Below, piece after piece: positions 9,241-20,308 of a DNA stretch of 64,000 nucleotides. The stretch is taken from contig MNCI01009519.1 in NCBI GenBank assembly GCA_015680685.1, positions 1,339,208 through 1,403,207 on the forward strand, in the 5' to 3' direction. A model generated the notes under the pieces. The model saw only the letters and a list, made by a program, of their open reading frames with translations. It was not told the DNA's origin and did not search any database. The stretch's first letter is position 1. Every line of letters begins with the position of its first letter. The position numbers and the translations under genes were made by a program. This stretch comes from Gnetum montanum (taxonomy: Eukaryota > Streptophyta > Gnetopsida > Gnetales > Gnetaceae).

Positions 9241-10983
9241 TTTTCTAACTTAGAGAGATCTTGGATTTTGAAATCCATGGGAGCTCCTCATAAACATAGA
9301 TTTAAGTAATCATTGAGGCCAAAATAATTTAATGCAAGTTAAGAAATATTGAATATATCAGTGAAAACCTAAGATGGTTATTGTCTACAAGATTTGAATC
9401 ATGTGTAACTACATTTAGAAAATTAAGGATGTCCTCTTACAACATTTTTTAGAACTATCATATACTATAATGATATTATGTTTTTTATATTGATCTCTAT
9501 ATCTTTCATGTTCTTTTGTCAATGGTTTCTAGAATAGAGGTTGTGAATGTCTTATAGCTATAGCTCTTGAGCAACCTTATTTTTTGTTCAATCATCAATT
9601 AATCTTCTTGTATAAAAATAAACTTTGACTAAGAGCTTATACCTTTGAAAATCTCATTGCATATAAGAGTTACATTTTTATTATTTTCAAAAGACCAAAC
9701 TTCAGATTCTATTCCTTCCTTTTGCAACAAATCCAAGAAATCTATAATTTCCATACTTAGAAACTAGTATTTTGGTCTTATATAAGATCATGTGGCAATT
9801 AAATTTCTTACAATGCTATTTTCATAATTTCATGAACTATTTATCGAGAACTACTAATTGGTTTTGCATTTCCTTGTACTCAAGCTTGTCTTCATGTAAA
9901 ACATTTGGTTAGTAACAAGTAAATATGGTAATGAAATTGATGAAATCTTCATTTTTCTAATTATCATAATTAATACTAACATTAAATAATAATTAATCTC
10001 AACATGTCAACAACTTATACATTGTATAATTTTATATACATATAAATGAAAGCAAGCATTAAATAATTCAATAGTTAATGATTTATAAAATAGATATATT
10101 TCATATATTTTGTCCATTTTTGTACAATAGCAACGATGTCCAAGATATTCCTTATAGTTTTTTTCTCATTATTGCTATCTCTCTTTGTAAGAATGAAAAT
10201 GGATTACTATTATGATGACTATTTATATATTTAATTATAAAGATACTATAGTTAATCATGTTGCTTTGATAAGAAAAGTCTGTTTGAAATTTTTGTATCT
10301 ATACATTCTTCTAAAAATAATTAGGCAATTTCATAATTTTATGAGTTCTCTTTATTCTTCATGTTCATTTTTTTATCTTTGTGAATATATTTCATCTATT
10401 TAAAATGCAATTTAGTATAGTTCTTCCTTAATAAGCATTATCAACCATGCTACACCTTATAGTTTGAAACTTTAGAAGGAGAAAAAAAACCTAACTTTGC
10501 ATTTTTATTCATGCATAGCTCTTCTAATTTATTCTTATAACCAATTTTCTTTCTTTAAACTAAGTATAACACAAGATAACCTAGACAATATATTTTATTT
10601 TTGTTTTATTTTCTATACTTTGTGAAATTTAACATTCATTGTGAGATCTATGATAAATCACAAGGCAACATTGAAGCCAATTCAAATTTGAATCCAAGAT
10701 TTAATTAAATGAATAATATTATATATTTAGTGATTTTTAAGTTTAATATATTATTTATTATAAATTTCGATGCTGACCAAAAACTTCAATTTTCTTAAGC
10801 ATTAAAGACTTCAATTATCAATAATAAAGTTATACTATTGATAGAAAGCAATTTCAAAGAAGTTTTTCTTACTTCAAATAGCTAAATCTTAAGAATGACA
10901 AAATAAACTTACCCTGTGGCACAATAAATTTTGTATTAACTATTATCAACTAACCTCATGAACTCCCAAATAGGTAGAATATC

Positions 10984-11015
<32 letters not shown>

Positions 11016-12535
11016 AGGGCCTTAACTATAACTCAAACCCCCAATTTATTGGTTAACAAAACATTTTTAAAAAGACCCCAAAATATGTTTCTATTGCATG
11101 CCTAACAAACATTAACCTGACATGATTAATAATGGTATACATTTTTTCAATTAATGCTGCTATATGAGATCCCAAGTGAATCCTCAAGTAACTTGAAATT
11201 TAGCTTTTAGAAGTAAAAAAGTCATGTATTTCCATGTTCAAATGAAAGAAACAAAAGTGCTAGAAAATGTAGTTAAAATGAGAAGCACGTAAAGATATAT
11301 TATAGTATACTAAATAACTGCAAATAGCTCTAAAAAGTTTTCAATAATATTTTTTATTTTAACAATTTAAGTGTAATTCTAGCTCAATGTGAATCAATCT
11401 CTTCCTTCCTACTTTCGACTACATTATTTCTACTCTATGGATGCAATGCTTATGGTGAATAGATACCTAATGCTTGCAACTAAAATTATGGTGGCACTAT
11501 AAATTAAATGAAGCCTATAAAATATTCCAATCTCATAACACTATAAATAAGAAAACCATCTTAGAATATCAAGAAATATCTTTTGAACATGCCCTTTTGG
11601 AACATAGGCCTCAATAGATTTTGAGCATCATAATAGCAATTTGAAAATAAAAATAAAAATAAAAAATTTCCTATAATAAACTTAAGAAGAAAAAGCAAAA
11701 ACTTCATTTGTATGTGCCATAGAAAGTAAGAGGTAACATAGAGGTGATATTAGCAAACTTTCAAATCAAAATAAGGTAGAAAATCTAGAAATAAAGCTTT
11801 TAGAAGAAAAAATCAAATGAACTCACCTTCTTTGGCCTTTGCTTTAATGTGATTTTCTTTGGCATCTTCATATGAACCCATTGACGATAAAAAAAAACCT
11901 TAAGAGAAACCAATGCCTATTTGAAAATCTCTATAAGATAAAATAAATGCAATCATAATTTTAAAAATGCAACATGCGAATTTATATTGCATAAAATAAG
12001 TGAAAAGTTACTATAGGCACATTTATCTTGTGATCCTAGTGTAGTTTATTTCATATGAGATATTACAATTAAAATTTACATGGTTATGTTTCTTTTTTCC
12101 CAAGTCATAGTACATGAATACTAAAGAATTAAAATTAATATTTTTTTACCTTTAATTTAAAAATACTTTTAGTAAACTTGATCAAGATGATGTGGCATCT
12201 TCACTCTTTACATAATGGGAGAGGATACCATTCTTTTCTACTTCAATGCTTCTTCTAGGTGACTACTACAAATAAGATCTAAACTATTTGTTGCATATAA
12301 AAACCTGAAATCGTCATTTACAAAAGAGAAGAGGATATATGGTTGTATGAAAAATATATCTTATGTACAAATTGTTTGATGCTTGTTTTAAGTGATTGTT
12401 GAATCGATTTTCAAAAAAAAAAATTAAATTGAAGAGGGAAATGTTACTGATGATAAAAAGTTAATTTTATTGAAAACCATGCACATAAGTATTACATGTG
12501 TCAAGTTCTTGATTTTTTGTCATTCAAATGGATGC
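9241..12535. other. A+T-rich stretch without recognisable genes
   Basis: All six frames are closed by frequent stops; the longest open stretch (10212-10403, 63 codons) is low-complexity Phe/Ile/Leu and is not credible. Apart from a TA microsatellite and scattered A/T runs, I see no LTR ends, domains or RNA genes. Confidence 0.5.
10984..11011. repeat. (TA)n microsatellite
   Basis: About 14 uninterrupted TA units within A+T-rich DNA. Confidence 0.9.
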
Positions 12536-12540
12536 ATTAA

Positions 12541-12718
12541 TGTTAGGAAACAAATCAAGCAAAAAATAAATAAGAATAGGGAAAACAAGCACACAGAGAA
12601 CACATAGAATTTACATGAAAATCAAAATTGGGATGAAAACCATGAGTAGAAGAAAAGAGTTAATTCATTAGATTAGAGATTAATAGTGTACTACAGGGGA
12701 GTGATCCCCATAAAGGAT
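12541..12718 (-). repeat. Copia 3' LTR, distal piece
   Basis: It aligns with 24240-24420 of the 5' LTR (shared TAGGAAAC, AATAAATAAGAATAGG and GATTAGAGATTAA blocks). The alignment stops at 12718, where TGAAACACC of the nested Tat LTR begins, and resumes at 20003. The last five bases AGGAT are the Tat element's left target duplication. Confidence 0.85.
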
Positions 12719-13074
12719 TGAAACACCACTAATTTTGGCCTAGCACTTTTAGACAAGAATCAAGCCAGGTCATGCTGCTGCCCAACATGAGTACAGCGTG
12801 ACCAAACTTTATTCATAACTCAGTAAGCTTTATTTACATTTCGTATCGTTGTTTACATTCTGTTTACATCCCATTTACGATAACCCCAGCACTAGTCGTA
12901 GCTTACACTCGGGAAAGTCCTTGGTTGATTTGCGTGCAAACCATCCAAGGCACTTTGCCTTCATTTACTTTTCCAGCTTGCCCTCGGGCGAAGGCAGGGT
13001 TAGCTGTGGCTGCCAGACAATCTCTTGGTGTCTATTTCCTTTCTAGCCTTACACCGATGATTTAGGTCAGTACA
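12719..13074 (+). repeat. Tat 5' LTR, internally deleted and lacking its TATA region
   Basis: 356 bases against 1114 for the partner LTR. The start (TGAAACACC to about 12810) and the end (CTTTATTCATAACTCAG to TACA) align with the 3' LTR; the roughly 750 bases between, which hold the TATA box in the 3' LTR, are missing. This copy therefore has no obvious promoter. Confidence 0.8.
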
Positions 13075-13079
13075 TTTTT

Positions 13080-13096
13080 TGGTGCTAGAAGGAGGG
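13080..13096 (+). other. Candidate primer-binding site of Tat copy C
   Basis: TGGTGCTAGAAGGAGGG begins six bases after the LTR end, the expected place for a primer site. I do not assign the tRNA with confidence. Confidence 0.45.
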
Positions 13097-13104
13097 CCAT
13101 TTTC

Positions 13105-15428
13105 TTGTTATTAGTAAAACGTCACTACCTATCAAAACTCATCTACCTTACCTATTTGAGTCTCCTCGTCCCTGTTGATTACACTGAGCTTCTGTCACCC
13201 AACGCTAAAATTGCTTGTGATCCAACTCCATTCATCTACCACAGTCCATTCATGTTTATCATAGAATCTTCCCAAATCAACCCAGTAACACTACCAATTG
13301 CTGACTTTGGGGCCGAAGTTTCAAACCCTGTGACTGCTACAGAATCCATAATCGTTATTGAACGTGTAAATCCTTAAGGCCCTACACGCCAATCCCTCAG
13401 GCTACAAGGCAAAGGCCCCATTCATGCAACTCTTACACCTGAACAGTATGATTTTATCTATGTCAAAATCCAAGCCAACCTACCCATTGATCGTATAGAG
13501 AGGGAAGCTAAGAGAGAATATGAGTTCATCCATAAAGGAGGACGTGAGTTTATCCCTTCAGCTTTTGACATAATCCCACTGTCTAAAAACCATCATAAAC
13601 TCATATCCCAACTTCTTATGGCTAGAAGTCAAGCCTTACAACTACCTCCCATAGAGCCTCAAGATGAAGAAGATGACTTTGCAGCCCAATCTGAACATGG
13701 AGAATCATACCATACTGTTAGCCCGCATTCCCACACAAACCCATTATTCCATCCTTTCCTGGAAGAAACTGTGTTTCCTTCTTCGTCCACAAACACTCGA
13801 GGACCTGTTCCCCATTCCATTCCTATCTTCTCCGTGCTCAATAACATTCACTCTAATGCATCCACTTTCATAATTTCTCCACCAGTACAGTCCCAACAAC
13901 TCACTCAAACCAACCTCCAACCTCAAGTAATTGGAATACCGTCAATCATACTAGCTTCCACATCCACCCATTACATACCCCAGATGCAAATTCATAGGGC
14001 ACCATTGATTACTCCTACCCAACATGTTCAAGGTGTTACCTCACAACCTATGGCTGGGCAATGGGTTCCACCAGTAGTCTCAGTCCCGAATACCATCCCA
14101 CCACAACAAATGCAATAATTAAACCATTATCATGCACAATCAACTCAATCCATTGGTTTGCCTACCATCCAAAATGGGAAGACGGACAAAAAATGATGCA
14201 CTCATTGGCAGAAGAATTAAAACACCTTAAAACTTTCAACAATGAGGAAGTCATGGTACCAGATTTCTATCAAGATAACCCAATTGACCCCTCAGTTCCA
14301 TCCTTGACCTTGCCAAAAGGAGTCTCATTACCTCAACTGACCAAGTACAATGGAGAAGGGGACCCAAATGCCCACCTAGTGACATTTAGAACTGAAAGCC
14401 TTTTACTTTAAGCATGGCCTCATGTAATTTTGCGAGTGTTTGCAATGTCCTTAACCGGAAAAGCCTTAGACTGGTACCGATCTTTACCCTGTAGCTCCAT
14501 ATCTTCTTTAGAGAATTTGCTGCATCAGTTTGTCACCCATTTCAAGTACAATTTGAAACCTGAAGCCACATTGGATAGCTTGATTTAAATTAAACAAGTG
14601 CCTTTAGAGCCAGCACAGAAATTTATCCAAAGGTGGAGTGCAGCCTTAAATGAACTTCACGAACCTATCCCTGAAACATATTTACTCACCATCCTTAAGT
14701 CAGCCGTGAATGACTTTATTAAGTTAAAAATTTACTACCTAAAAGCCCGCACATTGAGCCAAGCATTCGTACAAATCAAAGACATAGAAGAAGCAGCACA
14801 AAAAAGTAATGACCCAGCCTACTCAGCTTTTAGGAGCCAACATATGAGGAAAGATAAATCCAAAACAACAGTAGCAGCAGTGACTGAGGGAAAACAACCT
14901 ACTATCCCAAGCAACCATGAAAGAACCACACCCACTCATATACCTGAAAATTCCTCAAAAAGAAACAACAACACAAGTCATGCCCGTACCTTCGAAAGGA
15001 AAGACCCTGCTCAATACACACCATTGCCTATGAAGCCTTCACAACTACTTGATCAACTTCTAAAGGCTAGGCTAATTCAACATAAACAAATGTCTCCTGC
15101 GGCCTTACAAAGACATGATCACTTTTGTGAATTGGCCAAAAATCCAATCTTAGCAATAGCCAATGAACCTCCCATTCCAAAAGGCTTTAGGTTGGATAGG
15201 TTTTGTGAATATCATCAATGGTGTGGTCGTCAGACTGAATATCATGCATTGAAACAAGACATACAACGCATGATAGATGGGGGTGAAGTAGTATTCAACG
15301 AGACAAACCCAGTAAGGCCCCAAAACCAATCCATGGGGGTCTACAATGATCCTCTCAATACGAAAACCAATGATGCCCCATATTTGATTAATACTATCCA
15401 TATGGAAAACAGAAAAGACGTTCCGTGA
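13105..15428 (+). pseudogene. gag: Tat-type gag
   Basis: This encodes the Gag polyprotein. One frame is open from ATG 13105 to 14118 except for a stop at 13375-13377. It includes LTPEQYDFIYVKIQANLPID and a Ser/Pro/Gln-rich linker. The reading then shifts frame near 14060-14150 and continues to 15428 with stops near 14411 and 14588. The capsid part reads LPQLTKYNGEGDPNAHL, GKALDWYRSLPC, LLHQFVTHFKYN and IQRWSAALNELHEPIPE. A zinc-like motif (FCEYHQWCGRQTEYHALK, about 15205-15255) has the C-x2-H-x3-G-H-x-T-x2-C layout of Tat gags, with His in place of the last Cys and Arg in place of the middle His. Confidence 0.85.
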
Positions 15429-16557
15429 AGAGCTTTTTTGATTTGGAGGCCTTCAGAAAACACACCTACCCCAACATCTCCTAAAACCCCTTTTACCACA
15501 TGCATGTCCCCCATACCATCAAAACCATTCATCTTCCACATACCTCCTTCGGTTGCCACCACAACAAACAAACCATCTAAAAACCGACCCATTTCCTTTG
15601 TGGTCCGGGTGCCAAAACACCCTAGCACACAACCCACCTCCACTTCTCGAAGACCTTTGCAAGAACATCTTGTCGATAGGCTAATAAGAGAGTGCTTATA
15701 AAGAGAAAAAAGAGAGCGCATGGAGAGAGAAAACCATGAACTTGAATTAGGACTACCAAAGCCTACACCGCTAAGCATTGTTCCCATGAGTTCATCCATT
15801 AATGAGCCTAGTACAAGTTAGCAAAACAAAGATGAAGTCACAAGTCATATCCCAAACCCAACATTCTCAACTACTAACGTAAAAACCCCTCCATGAGAAA
15901 TACGAATGCTAGATCAAATGGACCAAATCTCTATAGATAAGAATGTCCCAAATGGTAATGACCTAGCAAATGTGTTGACCCAGGTCACACAAGCCTTAAA
16001 ACAAAAGAATACTTCTTTAAGTTTGTATGACCTAGTAATGACTTCACCAGTACATCGAGAGGCTCTCGTACGGATGCTAACTTCAATTCCTGTTAGTAAG
16101 GATCTTCCTGCAGATGAACCATCCATTTATGCAGTATTATCCCCACAACTTCAAGAATCAAAGACCACATCCTTAGAGTTCCGCATTAAGGACATTAAGC
16201 TAGATGAGAAAACAGGGGAAATTACCACGGCCCCTATGTTCATAACAATATAGGTTAATCATTTCAAAATACGTAGGGTGCATGTTGATGATGGTGCAGC
16301 AACAAATGTAATACCTTTTTCCATCACCAAAAATTTGGGACTCACTGAACAAGTACAGCCTACAACAACCTCTTTCTTGAGGTCTTTCAGTGATTCTCGT
16401 GTGGGAGTGAAAGGCATGGTTACCTTAGATTTCATAGCTGGAGACCAATTCCCTACATCAGCTGAATTCATAGTGGTTGATGAAATGCTAGGGTTTAATC
16501 TGATCCTAGGATGTCCTTGGCTAGCTCAACTTAAAGCTGTATCTTCACCAATCCATN
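15429..16557 (+). pseudogene. pro: Tat-type linker and retropepsin-like protease
   Basis: This continues in the same frame as the gag C-terminal part. A linker (SLYDLVMTSPVHREALVRML, then LEFRIKDIKLDEKTGEIT) leads to an aspartic protease domain at about 16259-16550. VDDGAATNVIPFS holds the active-site Asp-x-Gly-Ala, and NLILGCPWL is the downstream hydrophobic-Gly motif. Stops at about 15428, 15701 and 16253 break it. The frame ends at the N at 16557, where normal Tat elements would continue into RT. Confidence 0.8.
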
Positions 16558-17760
16558 TTAAACTACAAACTGTCCGAAATGACATTTAACTACGACACGT
16601 CCGGTATGATGTTTAAAATTGCTAACAAACATCTACAATGACATTAAACTAGCCACAGTTAGAAATGGCCAGTTTCATTTAAAAAACTTTTTGAAAATGT
16701 TACTACCTTTGGCCCACCATGGCATAAAACTGGTAATCCTTTCTTTAACAATAGATGCAACAGTCCATCAAGACTTTAAACTGATGTACCAAGCCCAAAA
16801 TGGCTTTAAACTAGATCCAACAAATTACATATTTACAAATTCTTGTCGTCTTACATTGAATTTCCGCATACAAGTTACAAGTTACAATTTAGATTCATGC
16901 ATGGTTGTTGCCTTCTTTTTCAAACTTACATTTAGTTGCACACATATACTCTAGAAAACAAAGAAAAATAATAGAAAACATAAAACTACAAAAATACATG
17001 GCCTGAAAAGGCCTTAAACTAGCATATGGCCCATAACAGCATAAAACTATCACTTTTTACATTGCTTTTCTTTCATTCATATATTCCAAATCTATGTACA
17101 ATAGCTGTCACTTGATATTGTTTTTCTTCCTAGTTGATTTTTTGTAGGATCTCGCAAGCACGTAGCATGACCATGCATGCAGCATCACACTTTACACAAG
17201 CAAGGTAAGTATCAGTCTGCTATGATTATAAACTGGCATAGAATAGTCCTGGATCATGACTTAAAACTGATACCACAAAGTAGTCCTGGCATCATGACTT
17301 AAAACTGATACCATAGAGTAGTTCTGGCATCATGACTTCAACTGATACCACAGAATAGTCCTAGATCATGACTTAAAACTAATACCATAGAATAGTCCTG
17401 GCATCATGATTTAAAACTGATACCACAGAATAGTCCTAGATCATGACTTAAAACTATTACCACAGAATAGTCCTGGATCATGAATTAAAACTGATACCAC
17501 AGAATAGTCCTGGATCATGACTTAAAACTGATACCACAGAGACATGTCCCATATGACACTAAACTGCTACGTCCATCCGCCATGACATGAAACTAGCATC
17601 CAGAGTCCACTAAGACTATAAACTAGTTTGCCTCTTCACAGTCTACTATGACTATAAACTAGCAATGCACCGTCTGCCATGACGCTAAACTAGCATAGTC
17701 CAAGGGGTTATGACGTGAAACTAATCTACAATAGTCTGCTAAGACAATAAACAAGTGACA
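16558..17760 (+). repeat. Degenerate tandem array with a 37-bp minisatellite core
   Basis: The region is a series of diverged units containing ATGACnTnAAACT. Its core, 17242-17539, has eight good copies of a 37-38-bp unit (AATAGTCCTGGATCATGACT then TAAAACTGATACCACAG), with GGATCATG and GGCATCATG variants. Looser 28-37-bp relatives extend on both sides. Tat copy D has only about three such units after its integrase (43038-43320). Confidence 0.85.
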
Positions 17761-18883
17761 TCATCGACGACCAGGAAAAATTTGAAAAGATCTGTTGTTG
17801 CAGTTGGTTGTGCCTGTTCCACAAAGGCTTGTTGCATGATTCATCTCATGGGGCCTAATGAAACTGATGTTGTTCATGATTTGCACATGGTGACTCCATC
17901 TCCTTATTTAAAGTGTTTAGTTGACTATTTCATTTGTGGTTTTCTTATCTTCTTGGAGTTGTGTTTGCAGGATGACACTTCTGAGGAGTTCGTGCATAGA
18001 TGCACTTCATCATGACGACAAGGTATCATGTTTTTCCTGACGCACATGACTAGGTTAATCAATCCATTTATAAGTACATTCCCGACTCCTGATGCATCCC
18101 CTATTTCCCCATCATGCTTCCCTTAGCTTATTCAATTACACCCCACTGATACATTCTGCTCACCTCAAAACTTTTGATACATTGTTGCACACTGTAACTC
18201 TCTAAGCAATTGTGATGCAAAACATGATACACAGTACATGATGCAAAATACAAATGCTCAGACATGAGCACGGCACAAAAAGCAAGCTCTTTCAAAAAGA
18301 CTAAACACAAAAACAAAGAAAAAAAAAGGGTCAAAGTGCAAAATGCATGGAAAAGGTCTTCAAGACCCCGTTGACATCATAAACAAAAAGACTATTGGCC
18401 ATTCTCATACAAGCCCCAGGCGAGAAGGCAGTTGTCTTGAAAAAAAAAAGTTACACTCGTGTCTCAAAGAGACCATGTTACACATCATCGCGTGGCTTTG
18501 GCTGTTTACAACGGGCCCTACAAATACTCTATAAGAGTCCCATTTCTCCAAAGAACGAACCTCCTATGTATTGGTTCCGAGTCTGCTAGAAACCGGACTG
18601 TTGATAAGGACCAATGACATAACTTTTACACAAGAGAGCATTCCTCTCCCACAAATCCTAATAGCAATCATCGCCCTTAACCTCCTAGCTTCCCTGGTTA
18701 CAACCAATTCCCTTGCATCTTGAACCACATTCCCTCAATCCCATGTACTTTTGAAAATGGTGCGATGATACCCAGCCAAGGGCCGACGGTTAATGTTTGA
18801 TGCTTTATTGCTCATGGTGCTTTGCACTTCTTTGTTGACGCCTCTCGGGTGGATTTCTCTAGACGTCAACAAAGAGGGGCCAA
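17755..18883 (+). other. Conserved 3' region of the Tat element
   Basis: This aligns with 43315-44463 of copy D over most of its length. It opens with a stretch that can be read as an 86-codon ORF (ATG 17755) ending CLQDDTSEEFVHRCTSS; in copy D the matching end is CLQDDMPEVFMHRCTSS. The TTTGCAGGATGAC just upstream of that ending looks like a splice acceptor (TTTGCAAGATGAC in D). The rest has no ORF and leads to the polypurine hairpin. A protein product is uncertain. Confidence 0.5.
18829..18883 (+). promoter_or_regulatory. Polypurine tract with a 15-bp hairpin
   Basis: The arms TCTTTGTTGACGCCT (18829-18843) and AGACGTCAACAAAGA (18861-18875) pair in 14 of 15 positions around a 17-base loop. 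The right arm is the start of the polypurine tract AACAAAGAGGGGCCAA, which abuts the 3' LTR. Copy D has the same structure at 44409-44455. Confidence 0.75.
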
Positions 18884-19997
18884 TGAAACACCACTAATTT
18901 TGGCCTAACACTTTTANNNNNNNNNNNNNNNNNNNNNNNNNNNNNNNNNNNGGGTTACTTTTTCAGACGCTGCACAGCGTAAGGATCAGCGTCACCAATT
19001 TTTAGAGCCCCAAAACTGAGCCAAAATGACTTGATTTTAAGGGTGTAAGTCATCCTCAAGGTTCACTATTGATAACTATGGGTCCCAGCCTTCAAAAATT
19101 CCAGATTTCAGCCCAAAATTGCAAGTTTTGGAGGTCACACTGTAGATCACACTGTAAGTCACGCTGGATGCTAGACAAGCAAGGCGGTGTTAATCCTTCT
19201 TGATTTTCTTGAAATTTTTATCACTTGAGGGCTTGTTTTTCTAATTTGTTTGTATTTTCATGGGCTTGAATGACCCACAAATTGTAAAATACATTGAACT
19301 TGGTCAAAGAAAACCCTAGCCAAACCCTAGCCCAACCCTATAAATACCCTATCAATTCACACAAACTAGAGGAGGCAAAAAGAAGAAGATGGAGGGAGGC
19401 AAAGAGGCAAGAAAGAGAAGAAGAAGATGGGAAGAGGAAAAGATTAGAGAGATTAACAATTCTGAAGGAGGACAGAACTTACAAGCCTTGGGCGCTCGGC
19501 ACATCTGATTTTTGGCTTCCAAGTTTTCTTCACGTTCATCCCATTTCATCATCACATCATTGTGTCATATCATTTCAGGGCTAGGAATTTGACTTGCCAT
19601 CCACACTTGTGCAACTACGCTTTGACTGGTGCATATTCTTGTTTGAAACAATACAATATAGTTTCATTATTGCCTCCCATATACATTGTTTAGTTCTGTT
19701 TATACTTTACAAATATAACTTTGTTTATGCTTTATTCATAACTCAGTATGCTTTATTTACATTTCGTATCATTGTTTACATTCCATTTACATCCCGTTTA
19801 CGATAACCCCAATGCTAGCCGTAGCTTACGCTCGGGGAAGTCCTTGGCTGATTTACGTGCAAACCATCCAAGGCACTTTGCCTTCGTTTACTTTTCTAGC
19901 TTGCCCTCGGGCAAAGGAAAGGTCAGCTGTGGCTACCCGATGATCTCTTAGTGTCTGTTTCCTTTCTAGCCTTACACCGAAGATTTAGGTCAATACA
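18884..19997 (+). repeat. Tat 3' LTR
   Basis: From TGAAACACC to AATACA. It contains a 35-base gap (18917-18951) and one copy of a U3 block with CACGCTG/CAGCGTG-type short palindromes (18961-19170). A TATA box TATAAAT lies at 19339-19345, followed by a purine-rich GA leader (19365-19450). The end aligns with the 5' LTR (GATAACCCCA block, 12880 and 19802). Confidence 0.85.
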
Positions 19998-20002
19998 AGT
20001 GT

Positions 20003-20174
20003 GATCTCACAAAAAGGGAGTGCAAAGGGTATCTAGATAAAAAGGAGAGAAAATAGCATCCCTTCAACTTTTGACCCTTTAACTTCTATAATGGCCAACC
20101 CTTCATCTTTTGGTACAATGTAATGACAAAAAACTAGAAATAGAATTTGGATCAATCATCACATGACTCCAACA
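20003..20174 (-). repeat. Copia 3' LTR, proximal piece
   Basis: It continues the LTR interrupted at 12718 and ends at the LTR start on the minus strand (TGTTGGAGTCAT). The minus-strand polypurine tract TCCAAGTGGAAGATT lies just outside at 20175-20190. It includes two 24-bp units of the AACTTCTGTAATGG type. Confidence 0.85.
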
Positions 20175-20308
20175 ATCTTCCACTTGGAGACTGATCCAAA
20201 AAAAATCTTGCAACCTTGCTTCTCCCATGTAGACCATCAACTCCTAGTGTGGCACCTTCTCCTCACTAACCATGGAGGCCTACTAAGATCATGCAGAGCC
20301 TTAGATTA

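Larger units (their letters stand above)
12719..19997 (+). mobile_element. Tat-type Ty3/gypsy element (copy C) nested in the copia LTR
   Basis: LTRs begin TGAAACACC and end AATACA/AGTACA. The flanks AGGAT (12714-12718) and AGTGT (19998-20002) are diverged copies of the AGGGT found at that place in the intact copia LTR near 24415. Order: short 5' LTR, primer site, gag, protease, tandem repeats, 3' region, polypurine hairpin, 3' LTR. RT, RNase H and integrase are absent; protease sequence runs into tandem repeats at a single N (16557). Gag type and 3' region match the pol-bearing copy 39626-46237. Confidence 0.85.

Noticed and set aside
10212-10403. A 63-codon open frame in A+T-rich DNA
   Set aside because: Low-complexity hydrophobic composition, no start context or relatives; expected by chance.
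17242-17539. CRISPR-like appearance of regular repeats
   Set aside because: Units are directly adjacent with no unique spacers, and the DNA is a plant retrotransposon.
19294-19584. A 96-codon Lys/Arg/Glu-rich frame in the Tat 3' LTR
   Set aside because: It covers the TATA box and a GA-rich leader. The corresponding part of copy D's LTR does not keep it.
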